Source of the DNA: Streptomyces sp. NBC_01276
GTDB taxonomy: Bacteria; Actinomycetota; Actinomycetes; Streptomycetales; Streptomycetaceae
Direction: 5' to 3'
Length of the DNA stretch: 64,000 bases
NCBI RefSeq assembly: GCF_041435355.1
Contig: NZ_CP108442.1
Location: forward strand, 186,001-250,000
The notes beneath the pieces were generated by a model. That model was given only the letters and a program-made list of their open reading frames with translations, did not search any database and had not been told where the DNA came from. Of this stretch, positions 35,449-43,703 are shown one piece after another. Position 1 is the first letter of the stretch. The number at the start of each line of letters is the position of its first letter. The translations under genes were made by a program, and so were the position numbers.

Positions 35449-36652
35449 AGGTCACCGGCAGTGCCTCGGGCCCGCGCAGCCCGCCCGGCCGCCACGGGAG
35501 TTCGTCCGGGGCCACGGCGAGGGCGAGTCCGGGAAGCCGGCGCAGGGCGGTCCCGATGGCGATCTGGCCCTCCAGGCGGGCCAGGGGCGCGCCCAGGCAG
35601 TAGTGGATGCCGTGTCCGAAGGCGAGATGGGCGTTGTCCTGCCGGGTGATGTCCAGTCGTTCGGGGGCGGGGAAGCGTGCCGGGTCGCGGTCGGCGACGG
35701 CCGCGCCGATCAGCACGGTCGCGCCGCGCGGGACCGTCACTCCCGCGATCTCCGCGTCCTCGCGCGCGAAACGGGCGATGCCCGGGTTGACGGGGCCGTC
35801 GTAGCGGAGGAACTCCTCGATCGCGCCGGGCAGCAGTCCCGGATCGGAGCGCAGCAGGTCGAGTTGGTCGGGGTGGGCGAGCAGCATGGCGATGCCGCCG
35901 CCGATCAGGTTGACGGTGGTGATGTACCCGGCGACCAGGAGCAGGAAGACCATGGCGATCAGCTCGTCCTCGGACAGCCGCTGTTCCTCGTCCCGGGCGG
36001 TGACGAGGGCGCCGAGCAGGTCGTCTCCGGGGTCCTGCCGTTTGGCGCGGATGAGCTCGGTGACGTAGGCGCGCATGTGCTGCCAGGCCTCGTTCACGAC
36101 GGCCGGATCCGGCAGCTCGGGGCCCCGCATGATCATGCGGTCGGTCCATTGCTGGAAGTCGTGGCGGTCGTCGACCGGCACGCCGAGCAGTTCGCTGATC
36201 ACCGTGACGGGCAGCGGGAGCGCGAAGTCCGCGATGAGGTCGGCCCGGCCGGTCTCGGCGACCGCGTCGAGCAGGTGGTCGGTGACGGCCTGGATCCGGG
36301 GCCGCATGGCCGCGACGCGGCGGGCCGTGAACGCCTTGGAGACCAGCCGGCGCAGCCGGGTGTGGTCGGGCGGGTCGCTGCGGAGCATGTTGCTCAGCAT
36401 CGACTCGCGTTCCGTTTCGGGGAGCTGCTGCAGGAGGCGGGTGTCCGCGGCGTCGCGCACGTCGCTGCTGAGGCGGCGGTCGGACAGTGCGGCGAGCGCG
36501 TCCTCGTAGCGGGTGACGAGCCAGGCCTCCAGGCCACCTCCGATGAGGACGTGGCGTACGGGGCCGTCCTCGCGCAGTTTCGCGTACAGGGGGAAGGGGT
36601 CCGCGACGAAGGCCGGGTCGGTGTAGGGCAGAAGGACCGGCCGCTCACTCAT
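35432..36652 (-). CDS. Cytochrome P450 with atypical I-helix
   Basis: A 406-residue bacterial P450 (CYP107-like size and pattern). Heme loop FGHGIHYCLGAPLAR with Cys352, ExxR motif Glu280-Arg283, and K-helix region are normal. The oxygen-activation motif, usually AGHETT, reads AGYITT (residues 241-246), so the acidic residue is replaced by Ile. No ferredoxin gene is adjacent, so redox partners come from elsewhere. ATG 36652. Substrate unknown; no biosynthetic cluster is seen next to it. Confidence 0.92.
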   Translation of the reverse strand: MSERPVLLPYTDPAFVADPFPLYAKLREDGPVRHVLIGGGLEAWLVTRYEDALAALSDRRLSSDVRDAADTRLLQQLPETERESMLSNMLRSDPPDHTRLRRLVSKAFTARRVAAMRPRIQAVTDHLLDAVAETGRADLIADFALPLPVTVISELLGVPVDDRHDFQQWTDRMIMRGPELPDPAVVNEAWQHMRAYVTELIRAKRQDPGDDLLGALVTARDEEQRLSEDELIAMVFLLLVAGYITTVNLIGGGIAMLLAHPDQLDLLRSDPGLLPGAIEEFLRYDGPVNPGIARFAREDAEIAGVTVPRGATVLIGAAVADRDPARFPAPERLDITRQDNAHLAFGHGIHYCLGAPLARLEGQIAIGTALRRLPGLALAVAPDELPWRPGGLRGPEALPVTFTPGG

Positions 36653-36766
36653 GTTGCCTCCAGGAGTACGTCGCCCGCGTGGTGGAGAGCGAGGATATAC
36701 ATCCAGGATTCCCCGAATGCCGGTTTCCGGTCACCTCTGAGCCGATCTTGCCGACCGGAGGCGCCC

Positions 36767-36836
36767 GGGGTCCGAGGTCCGGGGTCCGGCGTCCGGGGGC
36801 CGGCGTCCGGGGTCCGGCGTCCGGGGTCCGGGTCAG
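36767..36836. repeat. 14-bp tandem repeat, about five units
   Basis: GGGGTCCGGCGTCC and close variants at 36767, 36781, 36795, 36809 and 36823, touching the DoxX stop codon. The rest of the P450-DoxX interval (36653-36766) shows no gene. Confidence 0.85.
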
Positions 36837-37366
36837 TCCCTCATCAGCAGCACGCCGGCCGCCAGCACCACCGCCAGGGCGAGGGCCAGGACTCCGTAGA
36901 CCGCCCGGTGGTCGCGGAGCACGGGCAGGAAGCGGTCGAGGGCGAAGCGGCCCGGGCCCGTGAGGGCGAGCGTGACGGCAGCGGCGATGATCAGGGCCTC
37001 GAACTCGACGCCCTCCAGGCCGATCAACGCCCCGGTCCACTTGACGGTGACGGCGTTGATCATCACGCCGACGATCGCCGCGGCGGACAAGGGGGTGAGG
37101 AGGCCGAGGATCAGGCCCAGCCCGCCCAGCGTCTCGGTCAGACCGGCGATCGCCGCCATGGTCTCGCCCGTCGGGTAGCCGGCCTTCTCGAAGAAGCGGC
37201 CGGTGGTGCCCAGGCCCGGGCCGTCGAACCAGCCGAACAGTTTCTGGGTGCCGTGAACGCCCATGATCGTGCCGAGCACGAGGCGCAGTACGGGCAGGCC
37301 GACGTCGTAGGGGGTGGTGCTGCCGGTCGTGGCGCGGTGGGCGGAGGGGAATCGCATCGTGGCCAT
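36833..37366 (-). CDS. DoxX family membrane protein
   Basis: A 177-residue protein with four helices: LRLVLGTIMGVHGTQKLFGWF, AAIAGLTETLGGLGLILGLLTP, AAAIVGVMINAVTVKW, and the C-terminal VYGVLALALAVVLAAGVLL. These match DoxX, a family linked to quinone or thiosulfate redox chemistry and oxidative stress. ATG 37366. Unlike most DoxX genes it has no visible partner; the 378 bases upstream (37367-37744) are without a gene. Confidence 0.9.
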   Translation of the reverse strand: MATMRFPSAHRATTGSTTPYDVGLPVLRLVLGTIMGVHGTQKLFGWFDGPGLGTTGRFFEKAGYPTGETMAAIAGLTETLGGLGLILGLLTPLSAAAIVGVMINAVTVKWTGALIGLEGVEFEALIIAAAVTLALTGPGRFALDRFLPVLRDHRAVYGVLALALAVVLAAGVLLMRD

Positions 37367-37744
37367 CGTGACGCTTTCCGTCGGGGGCGGGCGGAAGGAA
37401 GGGGAAACCCGGCGCAGACGGTCCGGGAGCCGTCGGCCGGAAGCGCGGGGCGGGGAGCCCTCCGGTGGCGTCGACTGCGCCCAGAGTGGCGAAAAACGAG
37501 CCGAAATGCCCGGTAGGCGGATGCGCGCGTCGACCGGCCGCGAACGCGCGTACGGACGTGCGGGGTGCCCGGTCGGCCGACGGACCCCGCCCCTCGGATC
37601 GGCCCGCCGCCCGGACCGACGCCGGTCGGCCCTCGCTGCCTCCGGCCACGCCGGGTGCCACCGGGCGGGGGTGTCGCCACCCTCGGCAACATCTGCATTC
37701 CTGCCGGGAGATGGGCGGCGGAGCCCCGCTGCTATGGTGCGCCG
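37367..37744. other. Gene-free interval between DoxX and VOC genes
   Basis: No supported gene. It should contain both divergent promoters; a relatively AT-rich CGAAAAACGAGCCGAAAT block at 37490-37507 is the best place for the DoxX promoter. No palindromic operator stands out. Confidence 0.45.
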
Positions 37745-38173
37745 ATGTCAACGATCAAGCAGTTCCAGGTCACTTTCGACTGCGCGGAACCCGGGCGTGT
37801 CGCCCGCTTCTGGTGCGAGGTGCTGGGTTACGCCATAGCCACCCCGAAGGGGTTCGCCACCTGGGACGCATACGAAAGCGCCCAGTCTCCTGAGGACCAG
37901 GGTTCGTGGTGCGCCTGCAGCGACCCCTCGGGGGTGGGCCCGCGGCTGTACTTCCAGCGCGTTCCCGAGGGCAAGGCCGGCAAGAACCGGGTGCATCTCG
38001 ACGTCAGGGTCGGCACCGGGCTCGTGGGCGAAGAGCGCCTCGCCACGCTCGAAGCCGAGTGCACCCGCCTGATCGCGCTCGGCGCGGTGCGCGTGCGTCT
38101 GCTGTACGACGGCGGCGACGATTCGTGCATCGTGATGCAGGACGTCGAGGGCAACGAGTTCTGCGTCGACTGA
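37745..38173 (+). CDS. VOC/glyoxalase-like protein
   Basis: A 142-residue vicinal oxygen chelate protein of the glyoxalase-like (Glyoxalase_6) type: QVTFDCAEPGRVARFWCEVLGY, LYFQRVPEGKAGKNRVHLDV and VMQDVEGNEFCVD are the two beta-alpha-beta-beta-beta modules with His and Glu ligands. Function is likely metal- or drug-binding, not proven. ATG 37745. Confidence 0.9.
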   Translation: MSTIKQFQVTFDCAEPGRVARFWCEVLGYAIATPKGFATWDAYESAQSPEDQGSWCACSDPSGVGPRLYFQRVPEGKAGKNRVHLDVRVGTGLVGEERLATLEAECTRLIALGAVRVRLLYDGGDDSCIVMQDVEGNEFCVD

Positions 38174-38515
38174 GCGCCCTGCGGGCCGTCTCCAGCGCGG
38201 CCTGCGCGGACGTCGTGCAGGCGGGCGGACTGGGTGACCAGCCGGGAGCGGCCGGTGCCGGCCGCCGCGGCGGCGAGGCCGACCGGCTCGGGGGAGGCGG
38301 CTCCGGACTGCTCCACGCAGTCGGCTGCCAACGCGAGCAGCTCACCGGTACCGACGCCCGTGGCGGCGCCGCTGCCGCTGCCCCCGCGGGTGAGCAACGC
38401 GGGCAGTGCGGCGCCCAGTACGGCCCACGTGGTCGCGTGGGCCGGCGGGCGTGACACCGGTCGGCATGTTGTTCGCGGCATCCCGTCAGGCACGCCGGCC
38501 CGGCGGAAGCGGGTG
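38174..38515. other. Ala/Gly-rich interval without a convincing gene
   Basis: Both strands are open and Ala/Gly-rich. The minus frame through 38200-38480 reads HATTWAVLGAALPALL and GELLALAADCVEQSGA, which could be a relic of a small or truncated gene; it has no start or ribosome site and would run into the VOC gene. I do not call it. Confidence 0.4.
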
Positions 38516-39445
38516 TCACGCGGCCGGGGCGCCATGACCGCGGGCGTGGCCGGCCGGTTCCACGGACACGGGCCGGGGCCGTGCCAGGCCGTGGCGGTCG
38601 GCCCAGGAGCTGATGGCCGCGGCCAGTTCCGCCGGCCGGTCCTCGGGGGAATGGTGGCCGGCGGGCCCGTGGTGGGACGTCTCCAGACCCGCGATGTTCT
38701 CCTCGCACCAGGCCACCGCCCCCCGGTCGGTCATCGCGCCCGGTCCCGGCTCGAACGCCGCGAGCAGCTTCGGGACGTCGGGGCTGGAGGACAGCCAGGA
38801 CCCGTAGCGCTCGACGCGGGCCACGACATCGGCGGGCTCGCCGTCCAGCGGCATCATCCGCGCCCACGCCAGGACCGGTCGGCGGCTGTGCGGTGTGGGG
38901 AAGGCCCGGCGGTAGACATCGAGGTCGGCGGGGGCGAGCGGGGTGGCGAGGGTGTCCGGGAGGCCCTCGATGAACAGCGACTCCTCCAGGATCATCCGCT
39001 CGCCCACCCCGGGGGTGCGCAGGAGGGTGAACAGCTGCCGGCCCGCGGCCGGGAACTCGTCGCCGACCAGCGGCTTGACGATCGTCTCGGTGAAGGCGAG
39101 GCCGCGGACGGTACCGGGAAGGCGGGCGGCGCGGTCGAAGGCGAGGGCACCACCCCAGTCGTGGCCGATGAGCACCGCCTCGTCGATGCCGAGCGCGTCG
39201 AACCAGGCGTCGAGGTAACGGGCGTGGTCGTCGAAGGAGTAGGCGAGGTCGGGCTTGCCCGACCCGCCCATGCCGATGAGGTCGGGGGCCAGCAGGCGGC
39301 GGCCGGGCGCGGCGACACCGGGCAGGACGTTGCGCCACAGGTGGGAGGAGGTGGGGTTGCCGTGGAGGAAGACGAACGGCAGCCCGTCGGGGTCGCCGGC
39401 CTCGCGGTGGTGGAGGGTGGATCCGAGGACGGGGAGGGTGGGCAT
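38516..39445 (-). CDS. Haloalkane dehalogenase-like alpha/beta hydrolase
   Basis: A 309-residue hydrolase of the LinB/DhaA type. Visible: HGNPTSS (oxyanion/halide Asn), nucleophile elbow IGHDWGG (Asp then Trp halide ligand), and catalytic His in GPAGHHSPEDRP. The expected reaction is hydrolytic dehalogenation or epoxide/ester hydrolysis. ATG 39445 has a fair ribosome site; the frame is open upstream but overlaps the PPOX gene. Last of a NmrA-PPOX-hydrolase operon. Confidence 0.9.
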   Translation of the reverse strand: MPTLPVLGSTLHHREAGDPDGLPFVFLHGNPTSSHLWRNVLPGVAAPGRRLLAPDLIGMGGSGKPDLAYSFDDHARYLDAWFDALGIDEAVLIGHDWGGALAFDRAARLPGTVRGLAFTETIVKPLVGDEFPAAGRQLFTLLRTPGVGERMILEESLFIEGLPDTLATPLAPADLDVYRRAFPTPHSRRPVLAWARMMPLDGEPADVVARVERYGSWLSSSPDVPKLLAAFEPGPGAMTDRGAVAWCEENIAGLETSHHGPAGHHSPEDRPAELAAAISSWADRHGLARPRPVSVEPAGHARGHGAPAA

Positions 39446-39489
39446 CGTGGTGTGGCTCCGCTTTCTGCTCGGGGGACACTCGGGGGACA

Positions 39490-39894
39490 TCAGAGGTTGA
39501 GGCTGAGGACGCGGTCGACGGCGATCTCCACGACGACCAGGTCCGACGGGGCGGGCGGCGGGGTGCGGTAGCGGTCGGTGTAGCGCCGCACCGCTTCGGC
39601 CAGCCGCCCGGGGTCGTCCGTGACGCGGGCCCGGCCCTCCAGGGTGACCCAGCGGAAGCGGTCCGCCTGGCAGAGCGCGACCCGGGCCGCCGGGCCGCCC
39701 GCCAGCACGTTCCGGGCCTTGCACGCCCCCGCCCGGGTGGTCACCCGGACGAGGCCGTCGGCGGCGTCGAAGGTGAAGCGGACGGGGGCGGCGTGCGGGG
39801 TGCCGTCGGCGCGGAGGGTGGTGAGGACGCCCGGATCGGGGCGGCTGAGGAACTCGGCTGCCGCGGACGGGAGTCGGACGGCCGGGCGGCTCAC
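39490..39894 (-). CDS. PPOX class F420-dependent oxidoreductase
   Basis: A 134-residue split-barrel flavin/F420 protein: AEFLSRPDPGVLTTLRADGTPHAAPVRFTF is the N-terminal strand pair (positions about 12-42), and RWVTLEGRARVTDDP is the cofactor region. F420 use is typical for such actinobacterial proteins. The GTG start overlaps the stop of the NmrA gene (GTGA). The substrate is unknown. Confidence 0.9.
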   Translation of the reverse strand: MSRPAVRLPSAAAEFLSRPDPGVLTTLRADGTPHAAPVRFTFDAADGLVRVTTRAGACKARNVLAGGPAARVALCQADRFRWVTLEGRARVTDDPGRLAEAVRRYTDRYRTPPPAPSDLVVVEIAVDRVLSLNL

Positions 39895-40586
39895 TTCTTC
39901 CTCACGCCCTCGTTCCAGACCAGCTTGGCGACGTTCGGCTTCACGGCCGTGGTGATGACGCCCATGGCCGTACGGACGTAGCGCCGCTCCCCCAGTTCGC
40001 GCAGCATGCTCGCGGCGAGGTCGGTACGGGCGGTGAACACGCCGTCCGCGCTGCTCTCGGCCGTGCGGTAGTCCGTGACGACGGGGTGCTCGAAGAGGCC
40101 CGAGGGACGGACGAGGGTCCAGTCGAGGTCCGTCTCCCGGACGGCGGCCTCCATGCGGCGCATGTCCTCGTGCACCGGGCGGGCGAGCCGTCGGTTCACC
40201 AGCGGGTCGAAGACGTGGTTGAAGAAGTGCGCGCCGGTGGGGTGCCAGTTCGGGTCGGCGACGCTGGACGTGACGGCCAGCAGGCGCCGGACGCCGTGGC
40301 GGGCCATGGCCGAGGCGATCGCGGTGGCGCTCGCCGAGTACGTGGTGACGGTCCCGCCGCCGGGGCGTGCGCCCAGCGCGGAGAGCACGGCGTCCGTCCC
40401 GTCGATCGCGGCGCTCACCGCCACCGGGTCGGTGGCGTCCGCGACGGCCACGGTCAGACCCGGCCGTGCGGGGAGGGAACCGGGGCGGCGGGTCACGGCG
40501 ACGACCTCGTGGCCGGCGGCGAGGGCCTGTTCGGTGAGGTGGCGGCCGGTCGGACCGTTCGCGCCGAATACCGCGATGCGCATCAT
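39891..40586 (-). CDS. NmrA-type NAD(P)-dependent epimerase/reductase
   Basis: A 231-residue atypical SDR: N-terminal VFGANGPTGRHLTEQAL (GxxGxxG), TDAVLSALGAR, RLLAVTSSVADPN, and DLDWTLVRPSGLF, the signature of NAD(P)H-binding NmrA/HSCARG-like proteins. ATG 40586 or 40583. First gene of the operon and divergent from the TetR gene 73 bases away. Confidence 0.9.
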   Translation of the reverse strand: MMRIAVFGANGPTGRHLTEQALAAGHEVVAVTRRPGSLPARPGLTVAVADATDPVAVSAAIDGTDAVLSALGARPGGGTVTTYSASATAIASAMARHGVRRLLAVTSSVADPNWHPTGAHFFNHVFDPLVNRRLARPVHEDMRRMEAAVRETDLDWTLVRPSGLFEHPVVTDYRTAESSADGVFTARTDLAASMLRELGERRYVRTAMGVITTAVKPNVAKLVWNEGVRKK

Positions 40587-40650
40587 GTCGGGGAGTCCCT
40601 TCGTGTGGTCGGTGGAACGCCCTTGACTGTGCCGATCACGAAACGCAGGC

Positions 40651-40660
40651 TCAACGTTGA
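40651..40660. promoter_or_regulatory. Palindrome at TetR start codon
   Basis: TCAACGTTGA is a perfect 10-bp palindrome overlapping the TetR ATG (40660) in the NmrA-TetR interval. Too short to be sure. Confidence 0.35.
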
Positions 40661-41295
40661 TGAATAACGACGTCGCCGCCCCCGCCCGCCCCCGGGGCCG
40701 CCCCCGGGGCAATCCGCCGACCCGCGAGTCGATCGTCGCGTCGGCCCGTTCGCTGTTCCTGGAGCACGGCTACCGCGGCACCACCCTGCGCGCGGTGGCC
40801 GGGGCCGCCGGGGTCGACCCGGCCCTGATCTCGTACCACTTCGGCTCGAAGAAGGGCCTGTTCGCGGACGTCATGCAGTTCCAGTGCGCCACCGCGCTGA
40901 CGGTGGACGACGTCCTCGACGGAGACCCGGCCACCCTCCCCGACCGCCTGATCGACGCGGTGACGGCCCTGTGGGAGGACGCCGACTTCCGCCGGCTCAC
41001 CGCCCGGGGCGACGAGGCCGCCGAGGCGATCCGCGAGTACCTGGAACACGAACTGCTGGCCCGGCTCGTTGAATTCCTCGGCGGCCGGGACGCGACGGCG
41101 CGGGCGACGGCCGTGGTGACGATCCTCGGCGGCCTCGTCTACACCCGCTATCTCAATCCCCTCCCCACCCCTGCGTCGCTCACCCCGGCGCAGGCCCGCC
41201 ACGTCCTCGCCCCGGCGCTGCGAGCGGCGCTGTCCCCCAGGCCCCGGGACCGCACCCCCGGGCGCGCAGCGGGAGGGGCCGTCGGGGCGCGCTGA
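40660..41295 (+). CDS. TetR family transcriptional regulator
   Basis: A 211-residue TetR protein: RGRPRGNPPTRESIVASARSLF, then VAGAAGVDPALISYHFGSKKG as HTH, with the TetR_C_17-like C-terminal domain. The DPALISYHFGSK motif is typical of this subgroup. ATG 40660 is used; TTG 40657 is in the same frame. Divergent from the NmrA-PPOX-dehalogenase operon, its likely target. Confidence 0.92.
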   Translation: MNNDVAAPARPRGRPRGNPPTRESIVASARSLFLEHGYRGTTLRAVAGAAGVDPALISYHFGSKKGLFADVMQFQCATALTVDDVLDGDPATLPDRLIDAVTALWEDADFRRLTARGDEAAEAIREYLEHELLARLVEFLGGRDATARATAVVTILGGLVYTRYLNPLPTPASLTPAQARHVLAPALRAALSPRPRDRTPGRAAGGAVGAR

Positions 41296-41324
41296 CCGGC
41301 GACCGATCGGCGGGGCGCCCCGGC

Positions 41325-41531
41325 TCAGGCGGCGGGGACGCTCACCCGCACCGCCTTGCCGAACTCGTCCACCGTGACGCCGAGTTCGCCTCCCGCCTCG
41401 GCGGCCGGCAGCTGGACGAGCAGCAGTCCGCGCCCGTCCTCGGCTCCCCGGAGGTCCCTGCGATCGTCGCGGAGAGCGTGGCGTTCCTGGCCCGCCACCT
41501 GGAGGCGGCGGGGACCTGACCCTTCTCGCAC
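41325..41531 (-). pseudogene. Possible relic of an HATPase-type anti-sigma factor
   Basis: The minus frame ends EDGRGLLLVQL ... VTVDEFGKAVRVSVPAA, which resembles the end of Streptomyces RsbW-like kinases (GRGLLLVxxLA...GKxVWxxL). No N-terminal ATPase motifs remain. A competing plus-strand frame also reads plausibly (VPAIVAESVAFLARHLEAAGT to a TGA), so I treat this as decayed DNA rather than a gene. Confidence 0.3.
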
Positions 41532-41589
41532 CCGGCCGGGCCGGGCCCCGCCACCCCGCGCTCCCCGCGCCCGACCGGGGATCGGTCCG

Positions 41590-42120
41590 CTACCGCGACT
41601 GGACGGCGAACAACTGCACGGCGTACTCGCCGCTCGTCCCGATCCCGGTCTCCTTGTAGGTGCAGTTCAAAATGGCGGCGCGGTGCCCGCGGTTGCTGGC
41701 CATCCAGCCGTCGACGTGGGACTTCGAGGAGTGGTGGCCCGGTCCGGAGACGTTCTCGGAGGAGGGCCCGGCGGGTGAGTAGCCGGCCCGTTCCATCCGC
41801 TGCAGGTCACTGGAACCGTCGGAGCCCGTGTGCGCGGTGAGGTGGTTCGCGGCCATGTCGTCGGCATGGGCCTGGGCGGCCTGCATGAGTCGCGGGTCCT
41901 CCTTGAGGGGCTCACAACCGGCCTTGGCCCGTTCTGCGTTGACCAGGGAGAGGATCTCGCTCGCGGAGGACTGCTGCACGGCGCGGGTGAGGGCGGCAGG
42001 CGCCACTGCCGGTGCTGCCGCCCGGGCGGCGCTCGCGGTGAGGGCACTGCCGAGCACGAGCAGCGGGGCCGTACAGGCGACGGCGCACACGCGGCGGATC
42101 CGGCTGTTCTTGGTGCGCAT
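41590..42120 (-). CDS. Secreted CAP (SCP/PR1) domain protein
   Basis: A 176-residue exported protein: signal peptide (RRVCAVACTAPLLVLGSALT, cleavage near AARA), then a CAP domain with LVNAERAKAGCEPLKEDPRL, HADDMAANHLTAHTGSDG, SENVSG and GHRAAILNC, keeping the His/Glu and Cys positions. Family members bind lipid or act extracellularly without a single known activity. ATG 42120. A second CAP protein is at 54222. Confidence 0.9.
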   Translation of the reverse strand: MRTKNSRIRRVCAVACTAPLLVLGSALTASAARAAAPAVAPAALTRAVQQSSASEILSLVNAERAKAGCEPLKEDPRLMQAAQAHADDMAANHLTAHTGSDGSSDLQRMERAGYSPAGPSSENVSGPGHHSSKSHVDGWMASNRGHRAAILNCTYKETGIGTSGEYAVQLFAVQSR

Positions 42121-42419
42121 GGATATTCCCCTTCGTAGGGGGGTCGTGGGGAGCCGCCGCCGGCACGTGGCCTGCGGTGGCGGCCGCTCTCGGACGGCCG
42201 CGGGCCGGACGGCACCCGGCCCTGTGGCGGGGCGCGCACTGCCATGGGGCGATGCCGCCACGGCGCCTCCTCCTGGCAGTTCCACCCTACGGCCGCGGAC
42301 ACGGACCCGCCGTCCGGAGCGCGCGCGACCGTGGCCGCCGGGACGGCGGGAAGCACGGGGCGGGAGGCCGGACGGGCGGCGGACGGACGGGCGGGCGGAG
42401 ACGGCCGGAGACGAGGAGG

Positions 42420-43427
42420 TCAGGAGGACCGGCGGTGCACGAGGACGGCCTCCGTCGCGGGGACGGGCCCGGTCGCACCGGTCTCGATCAGCTCGTGCAC
42501 GGCGTCCGCGATCCGGGCGGGCGTGGGCATTTCCAGGCGGATCGTGGTGAGCGCGGGCTGCTGGAGCCCGGAGAGGACCAGATCGTCCGAGCCCACGATC
42601 GCCACCTCGTCGGGCACCGTGACGCCCTCGGCCCGCAGCGCGTGCAGGAGCAGCGCGGCGTACTCGTCGTTGTAGGCGAAGACGGAGTCCAGGTCCAGGC
42701 GCCTCCAGCGCCGGGCGAGCCCGGTCGCGGACTCCCGGGTGTAGGCCAGTTCCACCGGGGTGACCGTGGTCATGTGGCGGGCGGCGACCGCCTCGACCCC
42801 CGCCAGGCGCGGCCCGGCGAGGGTGCCGAGGCCGCGCTCACGCGGCATGACGACCCCGATCCGGGTGCGGCCGCGGGCGATGAGGTGCTCGGCGGCGGTG
42901 GCGCCGATGTGGGCGTGGTCGAAGCCGACGGTGTGGACACCGGGCACGGAACCTGAGGCGAAGGCCAGCACCCCGCGGACCCCGGCGCGGCGCAGCAGGT
43001 CGGCGGCCGGGGCGGTGAGGCGGTCGCCGTCGAGGGCGATGACCGCCGCCGGGCGCAGTTCGGCCCAGGCCCGCGCGGCCTCGACGGGGTCGGTGAACCG
43101 ACCGGCGTGCAGCACCGCCGTGTAGCCGTGGCGGTCGAGTTCGCCGTACAGGTCGTCGACCCATTCGCTCACGAGGCGGCCGATCGCGGAGACCGACGCC
43201 GGCAGGAGGACGAGGTTGCTGCGTCCGGCGCGCAGGGACCGGGCGGCGGCGTGGGGGACGTAACCGAGCCGACGGGCCGCGTCGAGGACCCGTGCGCGCG
43301 TGGGTTCGCTGACCCGGTGGCCCTGGGTGCCGTTGAGCACGAACGAGACGGTGGCGCGCGACACACCGGCGAGGCGGGCCACGTCGGCACTGGTGATCGG
43401 GGCGGGGACGGGGGTTTCTTCGGCCAT
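42420..43427 (-). CDS. LacI family transcriptional regulator
   Basis: A 335-residue LacI repressor: DVARLAGVSRATVSFVLNG headpiece HTH (residues 14-32), hinge HAAARSLRAGRSN, and a periplasmic-binding-like core ending in PVPATEAVLVHRRSS. Usually senses a sugar or nucleoside. ATG 43427. The nearest carbohydrate gene is the exo-glucosaminidase 1.7 kb away beyond a transporter, so a link is possible but not shown. The 276 bases upstream contain no gene. Confidence 0.9.
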   Translation of the reverse strand: MAEETPVPAPITSADVARLAGVSRATVSFVLNGTQGHRVSEPTRARVLDAARRLGYVPHAAARSLRAGRSNLVLLPASVSAIGRLVSEWVDDLYGELDRHGYTAVLHAGRFTDPVEAARAWAELRPAAVIALDGDRLTAPAADLLRRAGVRGVLAFASGSVPGVHTVGFDHAHIGATAAEHLIARGRTRIGVVMPRERGLGTLAGPRLAGVEAVAARHMTTVTPVELAYTRESATGLARRWRRLDLDSVFAYNDEYAALLLHALRAEGVTVPDEVAIVGSDDLVLSGLQQPALTTIRLEMPTPARIADAVHELIETGATGPVPATEAVLVHRRSS

Positions 43428-43703
43428 GACGTCGCTCGACGTTCCTCGTGCTCGGTTCGTACCTGCCTACGTCGGAGGTTACACGAGTCAAGAAGCGGCG
43501 GGGCGGCCGATTCCCCCGACCCGCGCACCGTCCCACCCCTCGGCGGTGCGCCGACCGGCGCGCGACCCGCCCCCTCGCCCCGGGCCCCGGCCGGCGCCGC
43601 CGGACGCGCCCCGGACCTGGTGGTGTCCGGCCTGCCCGCGCCCCGCTCCGGCCGCGCCCCGCCGGGCACCACGAGGTCCGTGGGTCCCTGGATCCGGCCG
43701 GGC

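Noticed and set aside
38200..38480. Ala-rich minus-strand protein frame
   Set aside because: No start signal, overlaps VOC gene if extended, and both strands are equally open.
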